NCBI RefSeq assembly: GCF_029338375.1
Contig: NZ_CP119804.1
Span: 2,686,955 to 2,750,954 of the forward strand
Length of the DNA: 64,000 bases
Source: Halorussus lipolyticus
GTDB lineage: Archaea; Halobacteriota; Halobacteria; Halobacteriales; Haladaptataceae
Direction: 5' to 3'
Below are positions 30,686 through 41,412 of the stretch, piece after piece (the first letter of the stretch is position 1; every line of letters starts with the position of its first letter). The translations under genes and the position numbers were made by a program. Below the pieces are notes generated by a model that saw only the letters and a program-made list of their open reading frames with translations, searched no databases and was not told the origin of the DNA.

Positions 30686-31354
30686 CTACTTCCCGACGAG
30701 GGCCTCGCCGATGTCGCCGTACTCGACGACTTCACCGCCGTACTCGTCGGCGAAGGAGGCGGCGTCCTCGTCGTTCGAGAAGGGTACGAAGTCCGGACCC
30801 ATCGCCCCTTCGACCTCACTGTCCACGACGTAGTTGAGGTCCTCGGCGCGGGCGAACGACTCGGGGTCCGTGAACGACGAGATGGTCGTCGCACTGCCTT
30901 GTGTCGAAACGTCGTACTCGACCGACGAGTAGTCGGTGACGTAGGCGGCGTCGATGTTCCAGCCCATCTGCTCGTGTTCGAGTTTGTACGGGAAGAAACA
31001 CCGCTTCAGCGAGTCGAAGCGCGCCGGGTTGTCGTGGCCCTCCGGACTGTTGTCCCCGTAGAAAATCTGGCCGTTCGGGCCGGGATGCTTCCCGATGACC
31101 ATCCCGCAGACGTCGCAGGCGAGGTCTCCGGCGAGCGGAACTGCCGCCGGTGCTTGGCCACCGTCACCAGTCAGACCGCCGAGACACCCCGCGAGCGAGG
31201 CCGTGACGCCGAGTGCGCTGGCCCGGAGGACGCTCCGGCGTCGTTGGTCGGTGCCATCGGTGTGGGTCCCGTCTTCGCCGTGGCTATCTCCGCAGTCGTG
31301 GCCGTGGTCGAGCGTGTGGTGGCGGCGAGGTCCGCCTCCGTCCCGAGAGTCCAT
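30686..31354 (-). CDS. nosL: NosL family copper-binding lipoprotein
   Basis: A 222-residue exported lipoprotein of the nitrous-oxide reductase assembly group; NosL is thought to deliver Cu(I). It has a His-rich N-terminal segment (10-33), a Tat motif RRRSVLRAS (38-46), a lipobox LAGC (C57) and the metal site ACDVCGMVIGKH (C80, C83, M85). The C-terminal part holds LNYVVDSEVEGAMGPDFVPF and FADEYGGEVVEYGDI. The start at 31354 gives the Tat signal. It is divergent from nosD over 138 bases. No nosZ is visible. Confidence 0.93.
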   Translation of the reverse strand: MDSRDGGGPRRHHTLDHGHDCGDSHGEDGTHTDGTDQRRRSVLRASALGVTASLAGCLGGLTGDGGQAPAAVPLAGDLACDVCGMVIGKHPGPNGQIFYGDNSPEGHDNPARFDSLKRCFFPYKLEHEQMGWNIDAAYVTDYSSVEYDVSTQGSATTISSFTDPESFARAEDLNYVVDSEVEGAMGPDFVPFSNDEDAASFADEYGGEVVEYGDIGEALVGK

Positions 31355-31492
31355 GCGCGTAGGTTTGAACCAGCGGCACAATACGCCTTGCGTGTTTCTC
31401 GGAAACCGATAATCGAGAGAAGGGGGTAAAAGTGAGCGGTGTCTATACGCTCCCGAGACGCGTTCCCCTGCGGACCGTCGCCCAGTTCCGAG

Positions 31493-33435
31493 ATGAACCC
31501 GAAACACGTCCTCGCCGTCCTGTTCGCCTTCCTGCTGGTGAGTAGCGCCTCGTTCGCCGTTGACGTGGGCGCACAGCGCCCCGACCCCGTTCCGTTCTCC
31601 GACACCATCGACATGGGGATGACGGCGGCCGCGACCGTTCAGGCACACGAGCGGGACATCGAAATCCCGCGCGCAGAAGTGTTCTACTCTCAATATCGAT
31701 ACGTCGTCGGCTACCACGGCGTCACCTCGCTGGTGGACGAACTCGGCCGCGAGGGCCACACCCGCCAGTTCGGCGTCCCGCTCACGATTTACGTCAGCGA
31801 CTACGCCGAGGCCAAACTGCGGGTCGGCGACGACGGACTCCTCCGGCGACCCGACAACCCTTCGACCTATGTCGGGTGGGTGCCTGCCGACGAGGCGTAC
31901 TTCGTCGTCGGGAGTCGCGCCCGAACGCCCGCAGGGGAAACAATTGTACCATACTCCTCGAAGGCGTCTGCCGAGGAGTTCGCCGACCAGTACGGCGGCG
32001 AAATCCGGCGCTGGGACGAGATTCGCTCGCTGTCGTTCGGCACCGGGGCCGCGACCCGAGAGGCCTTCCAGCAGGAGGTCCGCAATCGCCACTCGTGGGC
32101 CGACCGCCGGGTCGCTGACACCGAGTCGCTCCTCGACCGGCCGGTCTCTGTCGTGGTCGGCGATGACGCCCCGACGCTCTCGACAGCGGTCGAAACTGCC
32201 CCGCCAAATACGACCGTCCGCGTCCCGCCGGGGACCTACGACGCGAACGTCACCATCGACAAGCCCCTGACGCTCCGCGGTGCGGGCGACGCGACGCTCC
32301 TCCGGGGGAACGGAAACGGAACTGTCGTGACCGCAATCTCCTCGCGCGTGGCAGTCGCCGACCTCCGGATTTCGGGCGTCGGCACCACCCTCTCGGCCGA
32401 AAACCTCTCGACGAATCGCTCGGACCAGTGGGACTACCGCGTCCAACTCGGCTACGGGTACGGGGACGCGGGCATCACCCTCGACTCGGCGAACGAGTCG
32501 CTGGTCCGAAACGTGACGGTGGACACCCCGGCGAACGGTGTCGTCGTGCGCTGGAGCCAGCACACCGTCGTAGACGACGTGCGAGTCAACGGGAGCGACG
32601 ACTGGCAGGAGGGCTTCATGGGCGTGATGGTGATGCGCTCGGAACTCGTCGTCCAGAACTCGACGTTCGTCGGCGGGCGAGACGGGGTTTACACCCACCT
32701 CGCGGACGGCATCGTGATTCGGAACAACCGGATGGTCGGCGAGGGCGGGATGCGATTCGGCGTCCACGAGATGTACACATCCGACGCGCTGGTGGCGAAC
32801 AACACCGCCTCGGGGGCGAGCATGGGCGTGGTCGTGATGACGCGACCCGAGGGCAACCTCATCGTCGGCAACGAGGTCCGAGACAGTTACTCGGGCGTCA
32901 ACGTCGGCGGGCGGGCGTCCTACGTCGCCGATAACGTGGTCGTGAACAACCACTACGGCATCGAAGCGCCCTCGAAAACCTCCATCTACGAGCGCAACGT
33001 CGTCGTCGACAACGACGTTGGGTTCCGGGCGTCGTCGCTCATCCCGACCAACCTAGTCACCGAGAACGACTTCGTTGACAACGACGAGTACGTCTCCTCG
33101 ATGCTCGGTCCGCTCCGGGTCTGGACCGCCGACGGCCGGGGGAACTACTGGTCGGGCGCGCCCGGCGGCGACACCGACGGCGACGGCGTGCTGGAGCGGT
33201 CCTTCCACCCGACCGGCCCGGTCGATAGCCGGGTAGACGAGGTGTCCGGCGCGAAGACGCTGGCGGACTCGCCCGCGCTGTCCGCGCTCCGGGCGCTTCA
33301 GGGCGTCGTCCCCGGCCTCCGACCCAACGGGGTCGTGGACGAGGCACCGCTGGCTGACCCGGTTCGGCCGGAAATCGTGGCCGAGGAGACCGGCGCGGCA
33401 AACGCGACTGGCGCGAATCAGACGGGAGGAACGCA

Positions 33436-33439
<4 letters not shown>
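31493..33439 (+). CDS. nosD: NosD-type beta-helix protein with NosL-like domain
   Basis: Exported protein of 648 residues. A signal peptide (1-28) is followed by a NosL-like region (about 63-178) whose AYFVVGSRARTPAGETIVPY and FADQYGGEIRRWDEI align with the end of the neighbouring NosL, but without CxxC. Then comes a parallel beta-helix (about 205-560; repeated NxxI/V segments such as DGIVIRNNRMVGEGG) of the NosD/CASH type, and a disordered Ala/Asn/Gly tail. NosD works with NosF and NosY in maturing the Cu centre of nitrous-oxide reductase. Its stop overlaps nosF (ATGA). Confidence 0.9.
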
Positions 33440-34292
<853 letters not shown>

Positions 34293-34296
<4 letters not shown>

Positions 34297-35114
34297 ATCG
34301 TCGGTCGCTCGACCGGGCGTTCGCGGTCGTCGGTCGGGAACTGAGTACCGTCGTCCGGACGCGGGCCTTCCTCGCGCTGGCCGGCGGGTTCGCGCTCGTC
34401 GTGGCGGTGCTGGCGTGGACCGCGGACCCAATCGGCTACGTTCCCCTCGTCCTCGACCTGCTCACGCCGGTCGAGGTGCTGGTGCCCGCGCTGGCGCTGG
34501 CCTTCGGCTACCGGTCGGTCCTCGGCGACGAGGAGCGGGGCGAACTCGACGTGATTCGGACCTACCCCGTCTCGCGGGCGACGTTCGTCCTCGGGGTGTA
34601 TCTGGGGCGCGCGGCCGCCCTGCTGGTCGCGGTGGTCGCGCCCCTGTTGGCGGTGGCGCTCCTCGTGCCCGCGTTCGGCGGCGTCGGGACGCAGGTCATC
34701 GCCTCCCACGCCGCGACCGACTCGCCGCTGGTCTACCTGCGGTTCGTCGCGCTCACCTCGCTGTTCGCGCTGGTTCTGATGGCGGCCGCGCTGGCGGTGT
34801 CCACCACTGCCGGAACGACGCGCTCGGGTCTCGTCGTGGCCATTGCCCTCGGCGTCGCGCTGGTGGTCGGGTTCGACGCGAGCATCGTCGCGGGCCTCGC
34901 GGGCGGGGTCGTTCCCGAGGGCGGACTTGATGTCGTCCTCGCGCTGAGTCCGAACAGCGCCTTCCGCGGCCTCGTGCTGGAGATAGTTGTCGGCGGCGTC
35001 GCGTCGGGCGCACCCGCGGCGTCTCCCACAGCGAGCGTCCTCGGTTTGCTGGCGTGGTTGGTCGGCGCGCTCGCGGTGGCGGTCGTGACGGTCTGGTCTG
35101 GGACGCGGCGGTAG
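34293..35114 (+). CDS. nosY: ABC transporter permease NosY
   Basis: Membrane subunit of 273 residues with six hydrophobic helices; the loop DEERGELDVIRTYPVSRATFVLG is the ABC-2/NosY signature. GTG start at 34293 overlaps the nosF stop (GTGA). With NosD and NosF it forms a mechanotransmitting complex at the outer membrane face in bacteria; in an archaeon it would act on an extracytoplasmic partner. It ends the operon. Confidence 0.92.
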
Positions 35115-35139
35115 TCGAGGCTCGGAAACGGGGTTCTTC

Positions 35140-35883
35140 CTACGAGAAGTCGCCGAGACTGGCGTTGATGCGGTACGAATCGTCCTCACTGCCGCCCTCT
35201 CCGGGTTCGACCTTCCGGACCCACGCGGTGTAACTCTCGGGCAGGTCGTCCAACTCGACGCGAATCTTGAGGACCGTCGATTCGCGGGCCTTGACAGCCA
35301 TCGCCTCGCGCTGGCTTCGCTCGAACGACCCGTCTCCGGCCTTGACCTCGCACCAGTACTCGGTCAGGACCGGCCGGTTCGGGCCGAGGCGGACGACTGC
35401 TCGACAGTCGGGTTCCCACCGCTTGCTCGTGCCGACGGTGACGGGTTCGGGGTCACGGTCGAGTTCGACGCGCACGTCGTCGGCCTCGCGGTCGGCGAGG
35501 TCGGCGTCCACCCGCGCGAAGTGGGTCAGCAAGGGCGGGTTGACCTCGGGCGAGCAGACCACCGCCTCGCCGAGCGCGCCGTACTGGTTGGCCTCGGTGT
35601 CGAAGGTCAGTCCCTCGGTCGGCGACCCCTCGGGGTCCCACCGCTTTCGCTCGGGCCACGCCACGAGATAGCCATCGACCTCCTCGGGGTCCTGCGGTGC
35701 GGCCCGCTGGACTTTCACCGTCTCGCTGTCGGCCGAGAGGTCTCTGGCGCGACGGTGGGCCTCGGCCTTCGAGTCGAATTCGAGTCGGTCGCCCTCCTCG
35801 CGCACGAGTTGTCTGACTGGTCTGTTGGCCTCTCTCGCGCTGTCCTTGACGGCGACGAGAAACGGGTCGGAACCGGGATTCAT
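35140..35883 (-). CDS. Putative PD-(D/E)XK nuclease-like protein
   Basis: Unrecognised acidic protein of 247 residues. Near its end it carries a motif set of the PD-(D/E)XK nuclease fold: P158-D159 in KRWEPDCRAVVR, then E179-V180-K181 in YWCEVKAGDGSFERSQREAM with Q191 further along. The spacing and the strand pattern fit, but the N-terminal 150 residues match nothing I know. The ATG at 35883 is chosen over an upstream extension with poor composition. It is convergent with nosY. Binding or cutting nucleic acid is inferred, not shown. Confidence 0.65.
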   Translation of the reverse strand: MNPGSDPFLVAVKDSAREANRPVRQLVREEGDRLEFDSKAEAHRRARDLSADSETVKVQRAAPQDPEEVDGYLVAWPERKRWDPEGSPTEGLTFDTEANQYGALGEAVVCSPEVNPPLLTHFARVDADLADREADDVRVELDRDPEPVTVGTSKRWEPDCRAVVRLGPNRPVLTEYWCEVKAGDGSFERSQREAMAVKARESTVLKIRVELDDLPESYTAWVRKVEPGEGGSEDDSYRINASLGDFS

Positions 35884-36081
35884 TGTCGGTGTCTGGTCGG
35901 GGAGGGCATTTGAATCTGAAGATGGCGGTGCGGCGAGAACTGGATTTCTGAATCGGGTACGGAGGCTTTTCAACCTGCACTTGATGTCAAATCGTAGCAT
36001 AATACTGGATAGAAGGCATCATATGTCAAAAATATCTACTTTTTCAATATATTTATTATTATGCGGTCGATTTAGCATTAT

Positions 36082-36621
36082 ATGGCTAACTACGACGAAA
36101 ATGCAGAGATAGCTGGCAAGTACAGTCTCGCATTCATCCAAGCGGCAGGGGAAGTATCGTCCGTGTTCGAGAAGAAGACTCGTGAGATGTTCGAGAAAGC
36201 CCTCGGTGGAGAAGTGAAGCCCGAAGAAATGTACGAATTCGGCAACGTTGTCGAGGGGTACTTGAAAATTCAAGAAGAAGTCGGCGATAATACGATGAAA
36301 CGGGGTGGCGAGGCGTCGGCGAAAACGGTCCCGATTCCGGACGACACGGACCTCGGCGAGGCGTTCGACGTACTCTTGGAGGAACACAACAGACAGTTCC
36401 AAAACTCGGATAGGGAGTATCCCGGCGGCAGGTATCTGCATGATATCGACGGACGAACTGGGCGTCTCGGAGTCGACGAAGCGTACCCGCTTCCGAAGTC
36501 GTTCGTACAGGGTGTGTATAAGGGCCTCATTGAGGAGTACGGACCGAGCGATGCCATGCCTGCGTTCGAAGAGGCGGAACCAGAAGGTGACGAACGCTTC
36601 GCGTGGGACGTAACTTGGTAG
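36082..36621 (+). CDS. Hypothetical soluble protein
   Basis: Protein of 179 residues beginning MANYDENAEIAGKYSLAFIQ. The first 80 residues look helical (FEKKTREMFEKALGG, EGYLKIQEEVGDNTMKRGGE), followed by a polar region with ASAKTVPIPDDTDLGEAFDV and PGGRYLHDIDGRTGRLGVDE. I do not recognise the family. It lies at the left edge of an AT-richer island before the terpene-synthase-like gene, with AT-rich promoter DNA at 36040-36080 (atatatttattattatg). GC content is lower than in the core genes. Confidence 0.65.
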   Translation: MANYDENAEIAGKYSLAFIQAAGEVSSVFEKKTREMFEKALGGEVKPEEMYEFGNVVEGYLKIQEEVGDNTMKRGGEASAKTVPIPDDTDLGEAFDVLLEEHNRQFQNSDREYPGGRYLHDIDGRTGRLGVDEAYPLPKSFVQGVYKGLIEEYGPSDAMPAFEEAEPEGDERFAWDVTW

Positions 36622-37181
36622 AGTTCCGGTAATCGAGTCAGCGCTCAACGCTTAGGGGGCGTGTACGGGTTTCCGGACAAATATCGAAATCACGACAAAT
36701 TCTACTCCCATACCGCGTTGGAGTCGAACCGATTCTTCTCGAGCGAGGATACTTATTTGCTAGTGCACTGCCCTCAACGAGCGAACCTTCGGGTTGCAGG
36801 GAAGGCGGTGGGTACGGTTCGTGGGCCAGTCCACGATGGCCCCGAATCGGGATAGCGTGTTTGCGTATCGTTCCGCCCTTCATTTGTCGACTGCGTCCTC
36901 GAAGGTTGGACAGTCACCGATTGTCTGCTATCCCTCCATCTGGTAAAGGCTGAAAATAAGTGTCGGCTGTATTCCCGCCTGAGTGCGCCACTCGGCCTTT
37001 GGCCTCTATTGTTCCGTGAGAACAAGGACGTGGCCACGCAGAAGTTAAATTACTGACTTAAGTATGTGGAGAATCCTCTACTGGTCGAAACAGTTAGCTC
37101 TCGCCTGAAGAGCCATCTCGCCCGCAACTTTTCAATAGCGCCGAGTTCTTCGACAGAGCCGTTTTTCGCTTCTGAGTCTCA
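36622..37181. other. Gene-free stretch with hairpin-forming segment
   Basis: No credible protein gene in 560 bases; the available frames are Arg/Ser-rich on both strands. Two strong hairpins lie at 36771-36846, described separately. The right part (36950-37180) is AT-richer and would hold the 3' end of the minus-strand gene. Confidence 0.45.
36771..36846 (+). ncRNA. Possible structured RNA, two hairpins
   Basis: First hairpin 36771-36801: CCCT and AGGG outside, CGAACC/GGTTGC inside around a TTCG loop. Second hairpin about 36818-36846: TTCG, GGGCCA, eight bases, TGGCCC, CGAA. A TATA-like actTATTTGC lies just before (about 36751). Two stable adjacent hairpins outside any gene suggest an RNA, but with a single copy there is no comparative support. 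Confidence 0.3.
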
Positions 37182-38309
37182 CTAGCGGTAGCCTTCGGTC
37201 GCAAAGTGGCTCTGCATCAGCCACTCCATCATCGCAACCATCTTGTCGCTGTCGAGCGAGGTCATTCCGAAATCGCGCTCGTAGAGTTCGTCACGACGGC
37301 GCTTCCAGTCGGCGATGAACTGCTCGACGATGCCCGACGATTTGATACGGGTGATTACCTCCTCGGGGTCCAGTTCGCCCTCTTCGAGGCGCACGAGGTC
37401 GGTTTCGTCGATGACTCCCTGATTGATGGCCTCGACGAAAATACCGGCGCTGTAGTCGTGTTCGTAGACCTCTCGCTCCCACGTGATGATCCAGTTCCCG
37501 AGTCGCCACATCGGCTGGAGGTTGTACACGACTCGCCGGAACTCTCGGAAATCGCTCCTCTCGAACGAGGGTGAGAACATCAGGTCGATACCCCAGAACA
37601 GGTACAGGCCGATGGCCTGCGTGTCGTAGTGCCACGTCTCTTCGGGGTTCATGAGCGCACGGGAGTTGGACGACTGCTGGGCGTATTCCATCGCTTGGAC
37701 GTTGTGCCGGAGGTTGAACATGAACGTCTCTCGGAACTCCTCGAAACGAGGAGACGAGCGGAGACGGTCCATGAGTGCGGTCCAGACCCGCTTGATACTT
37801 CGAGCGTAGTTGGAGTTGATGTCGTCCCGCTCCCAGTCGGGTTCGACTTCGGGATAGGCAGTCTTGGCCAGTTCCCAGAAGGTCGTCTTGTCGTCGAGTT
37901 GCTCGCCGACGTCGTCGATTAGTGTAATGTAGATGCTAATGAGCGTCTTGGCCTCGTATGCCGTCTGCTCGTACTCGTCTCCGACACACTCTAGCGTCAT
38001 CGGTTCGCCGAAAATGTATCGAAGCCACTTCCACGTAAACAGTTCTCGGTCGCCGAGGACGCCGTCGTCTTGAACGATTTCCTTGATGTCAGACGAAAGT
38101 TTCGTCGCTTCGACGTCGTTGAGTATCTGCTTCCGCACTCGCTTGTCGAACGGGATATCTAAGTCTCCGACAGTCGCGGTGTCGTCCACTGCAGACATTG
38201 TCGGGACAGTTACCTTTTCCCCGGTCTGCTGGCCACCGGTTTCGGGTACAGTCGTGAGCGTTTTGTCGCTTTGCATCCGTTCGATTTCGCCTGCGAACTT
38301 GTTTGCCAT
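37182..38309 (-). CDS. Class I terpene synthase-like protein
   Basis: Soluble, mostly helical protein of 375 residues without signal or membrane helix. It carries an Asp-rich DDVGE (132-136) in ISIYITLIDDVGEQLDDKTT and an NxxxTxxxE motif (N272, T276, E280) in RLGNWIITWEREVYEHDYS, 140 residues apart. This pair, DDxxE plus NSE/DTE, at this spacing is the metal-diphosphate site of class I terpene cyclases; R217 might act as diphosphate sensor. The N-terminal 80 residues are less ordered. It stands alone in an AT-richer island. Function inferred from motifs only; product unknown. Confidence 0.6.
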   Translation of the reverse strand: MANKFAGEIERMQSDKTLTTVPETGGQQTGEKVTVPTMSAVDDTATVGDLDIPFDKRVRKQILNDVEATKLSSDIKEIVQDDGVLGDRELFTWKWLRYIFGEPMTLECVGDEYEQTAYEAKTLISIYITLIDDVGEQLDDKTTFWELAKTAYPEVEPDWERDDINSNYARSIKRVWTALMDRLRSSPRFEEFRETFMFNLRHNVQAMEYAQQSSNSRALMNPEETWHYDTQAIGLYLFWGIDLMFSPSFERSDFREFRRVVYNLQPMWRLGNWIITWEREVYEHDYSAGIFVEAINQGVIDETDLVRLEEGELDPEEVITRIKSSGIVEQFIADWKRRRDELYERDFGMTSLDSDKMVAMMEWLMQSHFATEGYR

Positions 38310-38841
38310 ATCAGTCCGTATATATCTATTACTAATAAAGATTTTGCTAAATTAAAGATTACCTCGGTAGAAAATGGGATTATGATGCTATTTCGCCGCT
38401 TCGGGCTAAGTTACTTAGGTTGATGTATAAAAGTACTACCTTGCAAGAAAAGATTCGGTCCGACAGACCCTCAGAGGGTAATATACGGTACTTCGGTCGA
38501 AAAGAGCGGGATTTTCTCGCGCGCGCTCCGGCGCGCCGTCGAACCGCCTCCCAACCGAGGCCGCGCGACCGGCGATTCGTTCCGCTGACCGGCGGATAAA
38601 TATAACAAAAATTATACTTATGCGGCATTCGTCTGGGCCGTACTCGTCACGAACTCGACTCGACAAATCCGGGCCGAAACGTCGGGGAAATATTCCGGTT
38701 GCTTAAAGCAATTATCTGTTATGTCCGTGGTTGGCGTGCCGAGGAGAGTAACGACTATCTCTCATGCGTGCGCGGGCAACGCGCGCGCCCGAGAAAAATC
38801 GAAAAGCAGTCGCCAGCGGCGACTACTCCCGAAAAGGCCGT
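38310..38841. other. Gene-free stretch, AT-rich then mixed
   Basis: The left 120 bases are AT-rich and hold the promoter of the minus-strand terpene-synthase-like gene (tatatatctattact near 38320). A second AT element (ATAAATATAAC, about 38596) has no gene behind it. Short GC-rich dyads occur around 38516-38540 and 38765-38790 (GCGCG runs). No protein or RNA gene is evident. Confidence 0.4.
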
Positions 38842-40314
38842 TTAGAAGGGGTACTCCCGCGGTTCGTTCTGGACCGAAATCCACTTGGTCTGGGTGAACT
38901 CGTGGAAGATTTCGTCGCCGTCGTAGCGGCCGATGCCCGAGGCCTTCATGCCGCCGAACGGGATGGCTGGCTCCTCGTTGATGGGTTGGTCGTTGACGTG
39001 GACCATACCGGCGTCGATGCGGTCCGCGAGGTCGCGTCCTCGGTCGAGGTCGGTGGTGTGGACCGCTCCGGCGAGACCGTACTCGGTGTCGTTGGCGAGT
39101 TCGACCGCTTCGTCCTCGTCCGAGAAGGGGATGACCGGCGCGATGGGGCCGAAGTGTTCGTTGCAGGCCGCGGGCATGTCGTTTTCCGCGTCCGAGAGGA
39201 CGGTCGGTTCCACGAACAGGCCGTCGGCCTCGCCGCCGGTTTCGAGGGTCGCGCCCGCCTCGACGGTCTCCTCGATGTAGTCGATGAGGTCGTCGCGCTG
39301 GCCCTCGTCGATGACCGGCCCGATGACGTTCTCGCGCTCTCGCGGGTCGCCGATGGGGAGCGATTCGGCGCGCTCGGCGAGTTTCTCGACGTACTCGTCG
39401 TAGACGGATTCGTGAACGAGGTGGCGGTTGATGGAGATGCAAATCTGGCCCTGATGGAGGAACGACCCGAACACCGCGCTATCGACCGCGGCGTCCACGT
39501 CGGCGTCCTCGGTGACGACGTAGGGGTTGTTGCCGCCGAGTTCCATCGCGGGGAGCGCCAGCGTCTCGCCCGCCAGCGAGGCCACGCGCTTGCCGACCTC
39601 GGTCGAACCGGTGAACGCCATCACGTCGAGTTCCGGGTGGGAGGCCATCCGGTCGCCGATGTCCGACCCCTTGCCGGTCACGACGTTCAGCACGCCGTCG
39701 GGCAGGCCGGCCTCCTCGAAGATGCGCGCGATGAGGAGACCCCCAACCACGGGCGTCGAGGACGCGGGCTTCAGCACGACGCTGTTGCCCGTCGCCAGCG
39801 CCGGGACGACTGCCCGGAGCGAGAGGTTGAACGGGAAGTTCCACGGCGAGATGACGCCGACGACGCCCTCGGGGACGCGCTCGACTTCGTTCTCCTTGCC
39901 GGGAATCATCGAGTCGTGTTCTTCGGTGCCCATCTTCTCGCCGAACCCGGTGGCGTGGTGGGCCATCCCCTTGGCGGTCTGCCACTCGGCGAACGCCTTG
40001 GCGTTGGCACTGCCGGATTCGACCGCCAGCGATTCGAGAATCTCGTCGCGCTTCTCGTCCAGAATCCCGATGGCGTTCTCGATGACCTCGTTGCGCTCGT
40101 CGGCCGACTTGTCCGCCCAGTCGTCTTGGGCCTCGGCCGCAGACTCGTAGGCGAGGTCTACGTCCTCCTCGGTCCCCGCAGGTACCTCGGTGAGTTGCTC
40201 GCGGGTGGCCGGGTTCTCGACTGCGATGGTGTCTCGGTCCTCGTCCTCGACCCACTCGCCGTCCAGATACAGTGCGTTCCAACTGTCGTCGGTGGTGAAG
40301 CCTCGTTCCGTCAC
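38842..40314 (-). CDS. Aldehyde dehydrogenase family protein
   Basis: NAD(P)-dependent aldehyde oxidising enzyme of 490 residues, in the succinate-semialdehyde/benzaldehyde dehydrogenase-like group. Motifs: SPWNFPFNLSLRAVVPALATGN (cofactor site), AFTGSTEVGKRVA, the general base Glu in ALPAMELGGNNPYVV and the catalytic Cys in HQGQICISINRHLV, ending PFGGMKASGIGRYDG. GTG start at 40314 gives the normal family length; the longer open frame is antisense to the next gene. Substrate not determinable. Confidence 0.94.
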   Translation of the reverse strand: MTERGFTTDDSWNALYLDGEWVEDEDRDTIAVENPATREQLTEVPAGTEEDVDLAYESAAEAQDDWADKSADERNEVIENAIGILDEKRDEILESLAVESGSANAKAFAEWQTAKGMAHHATGFGEKMGTEEHDSMIPGKENEVERVPEGVVGVISPWNFPFNLSLRAVVPALATGNSVVLKPASSTPVVGGLLIARIFEEAGLPDGVLNVVTGKGSDIGDRMASHPELDVMAFTGSTEVGKRVASLAGETLALPAMELGGNNPYVVTEDADVDAAVDSAVFGSFLHQGQICISINRHLVHESVYDEYVEKLAERAESLPIGDPRERENVIGPVIDEGQRDDLIDYIEETVEAGATLETGGEADGLFVEPTVLSDAENDMPAACNEHFGPIAPVIPFSDEDEAVELANDTEYGLAGAVHTTDLDRGRDLADRIDAGMVHVNDQPINEEPAIPFGGMKASGIGRYDGDEIFHEFTQTKWISVQNEPREYPF

Positions 40315-40450
40315 GACTCTGGCTTGGTGTTGGAGAGGCAAAAACCCAACCGAGTGCCGCCGGTCGGACTCACCTCCACCACCAACGAGTGCCGGCGGGG
40401 TTCGTACACCGCCCAATTTGATTACTCGAACACACTCGGCCAGTGAACGA

Positions 40451-40460
40451 AAGTTTATAA
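40451..40460 (+). promoter_or_regulatory. BRE/TATA promoter of the DUF7504-like gene
   Basis: AAGTTTATAA, preceded by purines, lies 26-35 bases before the ATG at 40486, so transcription probably begins close to the start codon. A small dyad GGGG/CCCC around AAAACT (40467-40480) follows and could be an operator. Confidence 0.6.
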
Positions 40461-40485
40461 CACGTCGGGGGAAAACTCCCCTTAA

Positions 40486-41325
40486 ATGAGTGACGGCGGC
40501 TCCAGAAACGAACGCGGGACCGATTCGCCCGGCGAAGACATCGTCGCCTTCCAGTCTCGACTCCGGCGACTCAAGCGCGAGGGCTGTAACCTGCTTGTCG
40601 TCGGCGACGTTCCCCGCGAACTGTTCACCCGCGCGAGCGAGAGCATGGTCGGCGACGCCGACGCCCGCCGATGGCGCGTGTTCGGCCTCACCGACGCGAC
40701 TCCCGAGAGCGTCCGCGACAGGATTCCACCGGACGACGTTGCTCCTCGTCCCCGGTCGGAGACGACCAAACTCGTCTCCCACTCGGTCGGGTCCCAGCGC
40801 ACCGCCGATACTGCCCCGACCGCGGCGACTGCTGATACTGTCTTCACCCCCGGAACCGGGACGAACGACGCTCGTCACGAGACGACGCCGACTCCTCCCG
40901 CGGTGGACGTGAGCGACGGCGACCTCACCGCATTCCGCCGGGAACTCGTCTCGGCCGTCGAGGAGTTCGGCGCTCGAAGCCACCGGCCCGCCGAGGTCCG
41001 TCTGGCAATCGACTCGCTCGGGCCGCTGTTCGACCACTACGATTTGGAGGCCATCCGCGAGTTCCTCCGGGCAGTCGGCGACCGAGTTCACGCCCGGAAC
41101 GCGATGGCCCACTACGTCCTGCCGGTGGCCTACGACAGCGACCCGCGGCGGGTCCTCGCCGACGAGTTCGACGCTATCGTGGAACTCCGGACGACGACCG
41201 AGCGACCGGGCGACTGCGCCGCTGGCGACGACTCCTCGGCAGACGACTCGCCCCGACTGCACCGCCCGGAGGAGCGCTGGCACCTTCCGGACTCGGACGT
41301 GACCATGCCGTGGGTTTCCCTCTGA
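40486..41325 (+). CDS. DUF7504-like (degenerate RecA-fold) protein
   Basis: Protein of 279 residues resembling the haloarchaeal DUF7504 group, diverged KaiC/RecA-like domains. The start of the domain is LKREGCNLLVVGDVPRELFT (about 25-50) and WRVFGLTDATPESV; a Walker A is absent, so it should not hydrolyse ATP. A Thr/Ala-rich linker follows, then a helical C-terminal half with LTAFRRELVSAVEEFGARSH and YDLEAIREFLRAVGDRVHAR. It lies 87 bases before the CHAT gene, same strand, and they may form an operon. Function unknown; signal sensing is a guess. Confidence 0.7.
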   Translation: MSDGGSRNERGTDSPGEDIVAFQSRLRRLKREGCNLLVVGDVPRELFTRASESMVGDADARRWRVFGLTDATPESVRDRIPPDDVAPRPRSETTKLVSHSVGSQRTADTAPTAATADTVFTPGTGTNDARHETTPTPPAVDVSDGDLTAFRRELVSAVEEFGARSHRPAEVRLAIDSLGPLFDHYDLEAIREFLRAVGDRVHARNAMAHYVLPVAYDSDPRRVLADEFDAIVELRTTTERPGDCAAGDDSSADDSPRLHRPEERWHLPDSDVTMPWVSL

Positions 41326-41412
41326 GAGGCGAAAAGTTCGAGTACCCCCGGCCGAGATGTTTCGTAGCCTACCCGCGGACTACTGAAACGGTTGTACTTC
41401 AGGAGGACTCAG

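Noticed and set aside
31355-32953. Extension of nosL to 755 residues across nosD
   Set aside because: The added part is antisense to nosD and lacks protein character; the Tat signal and lipobox fix the start near 31354.
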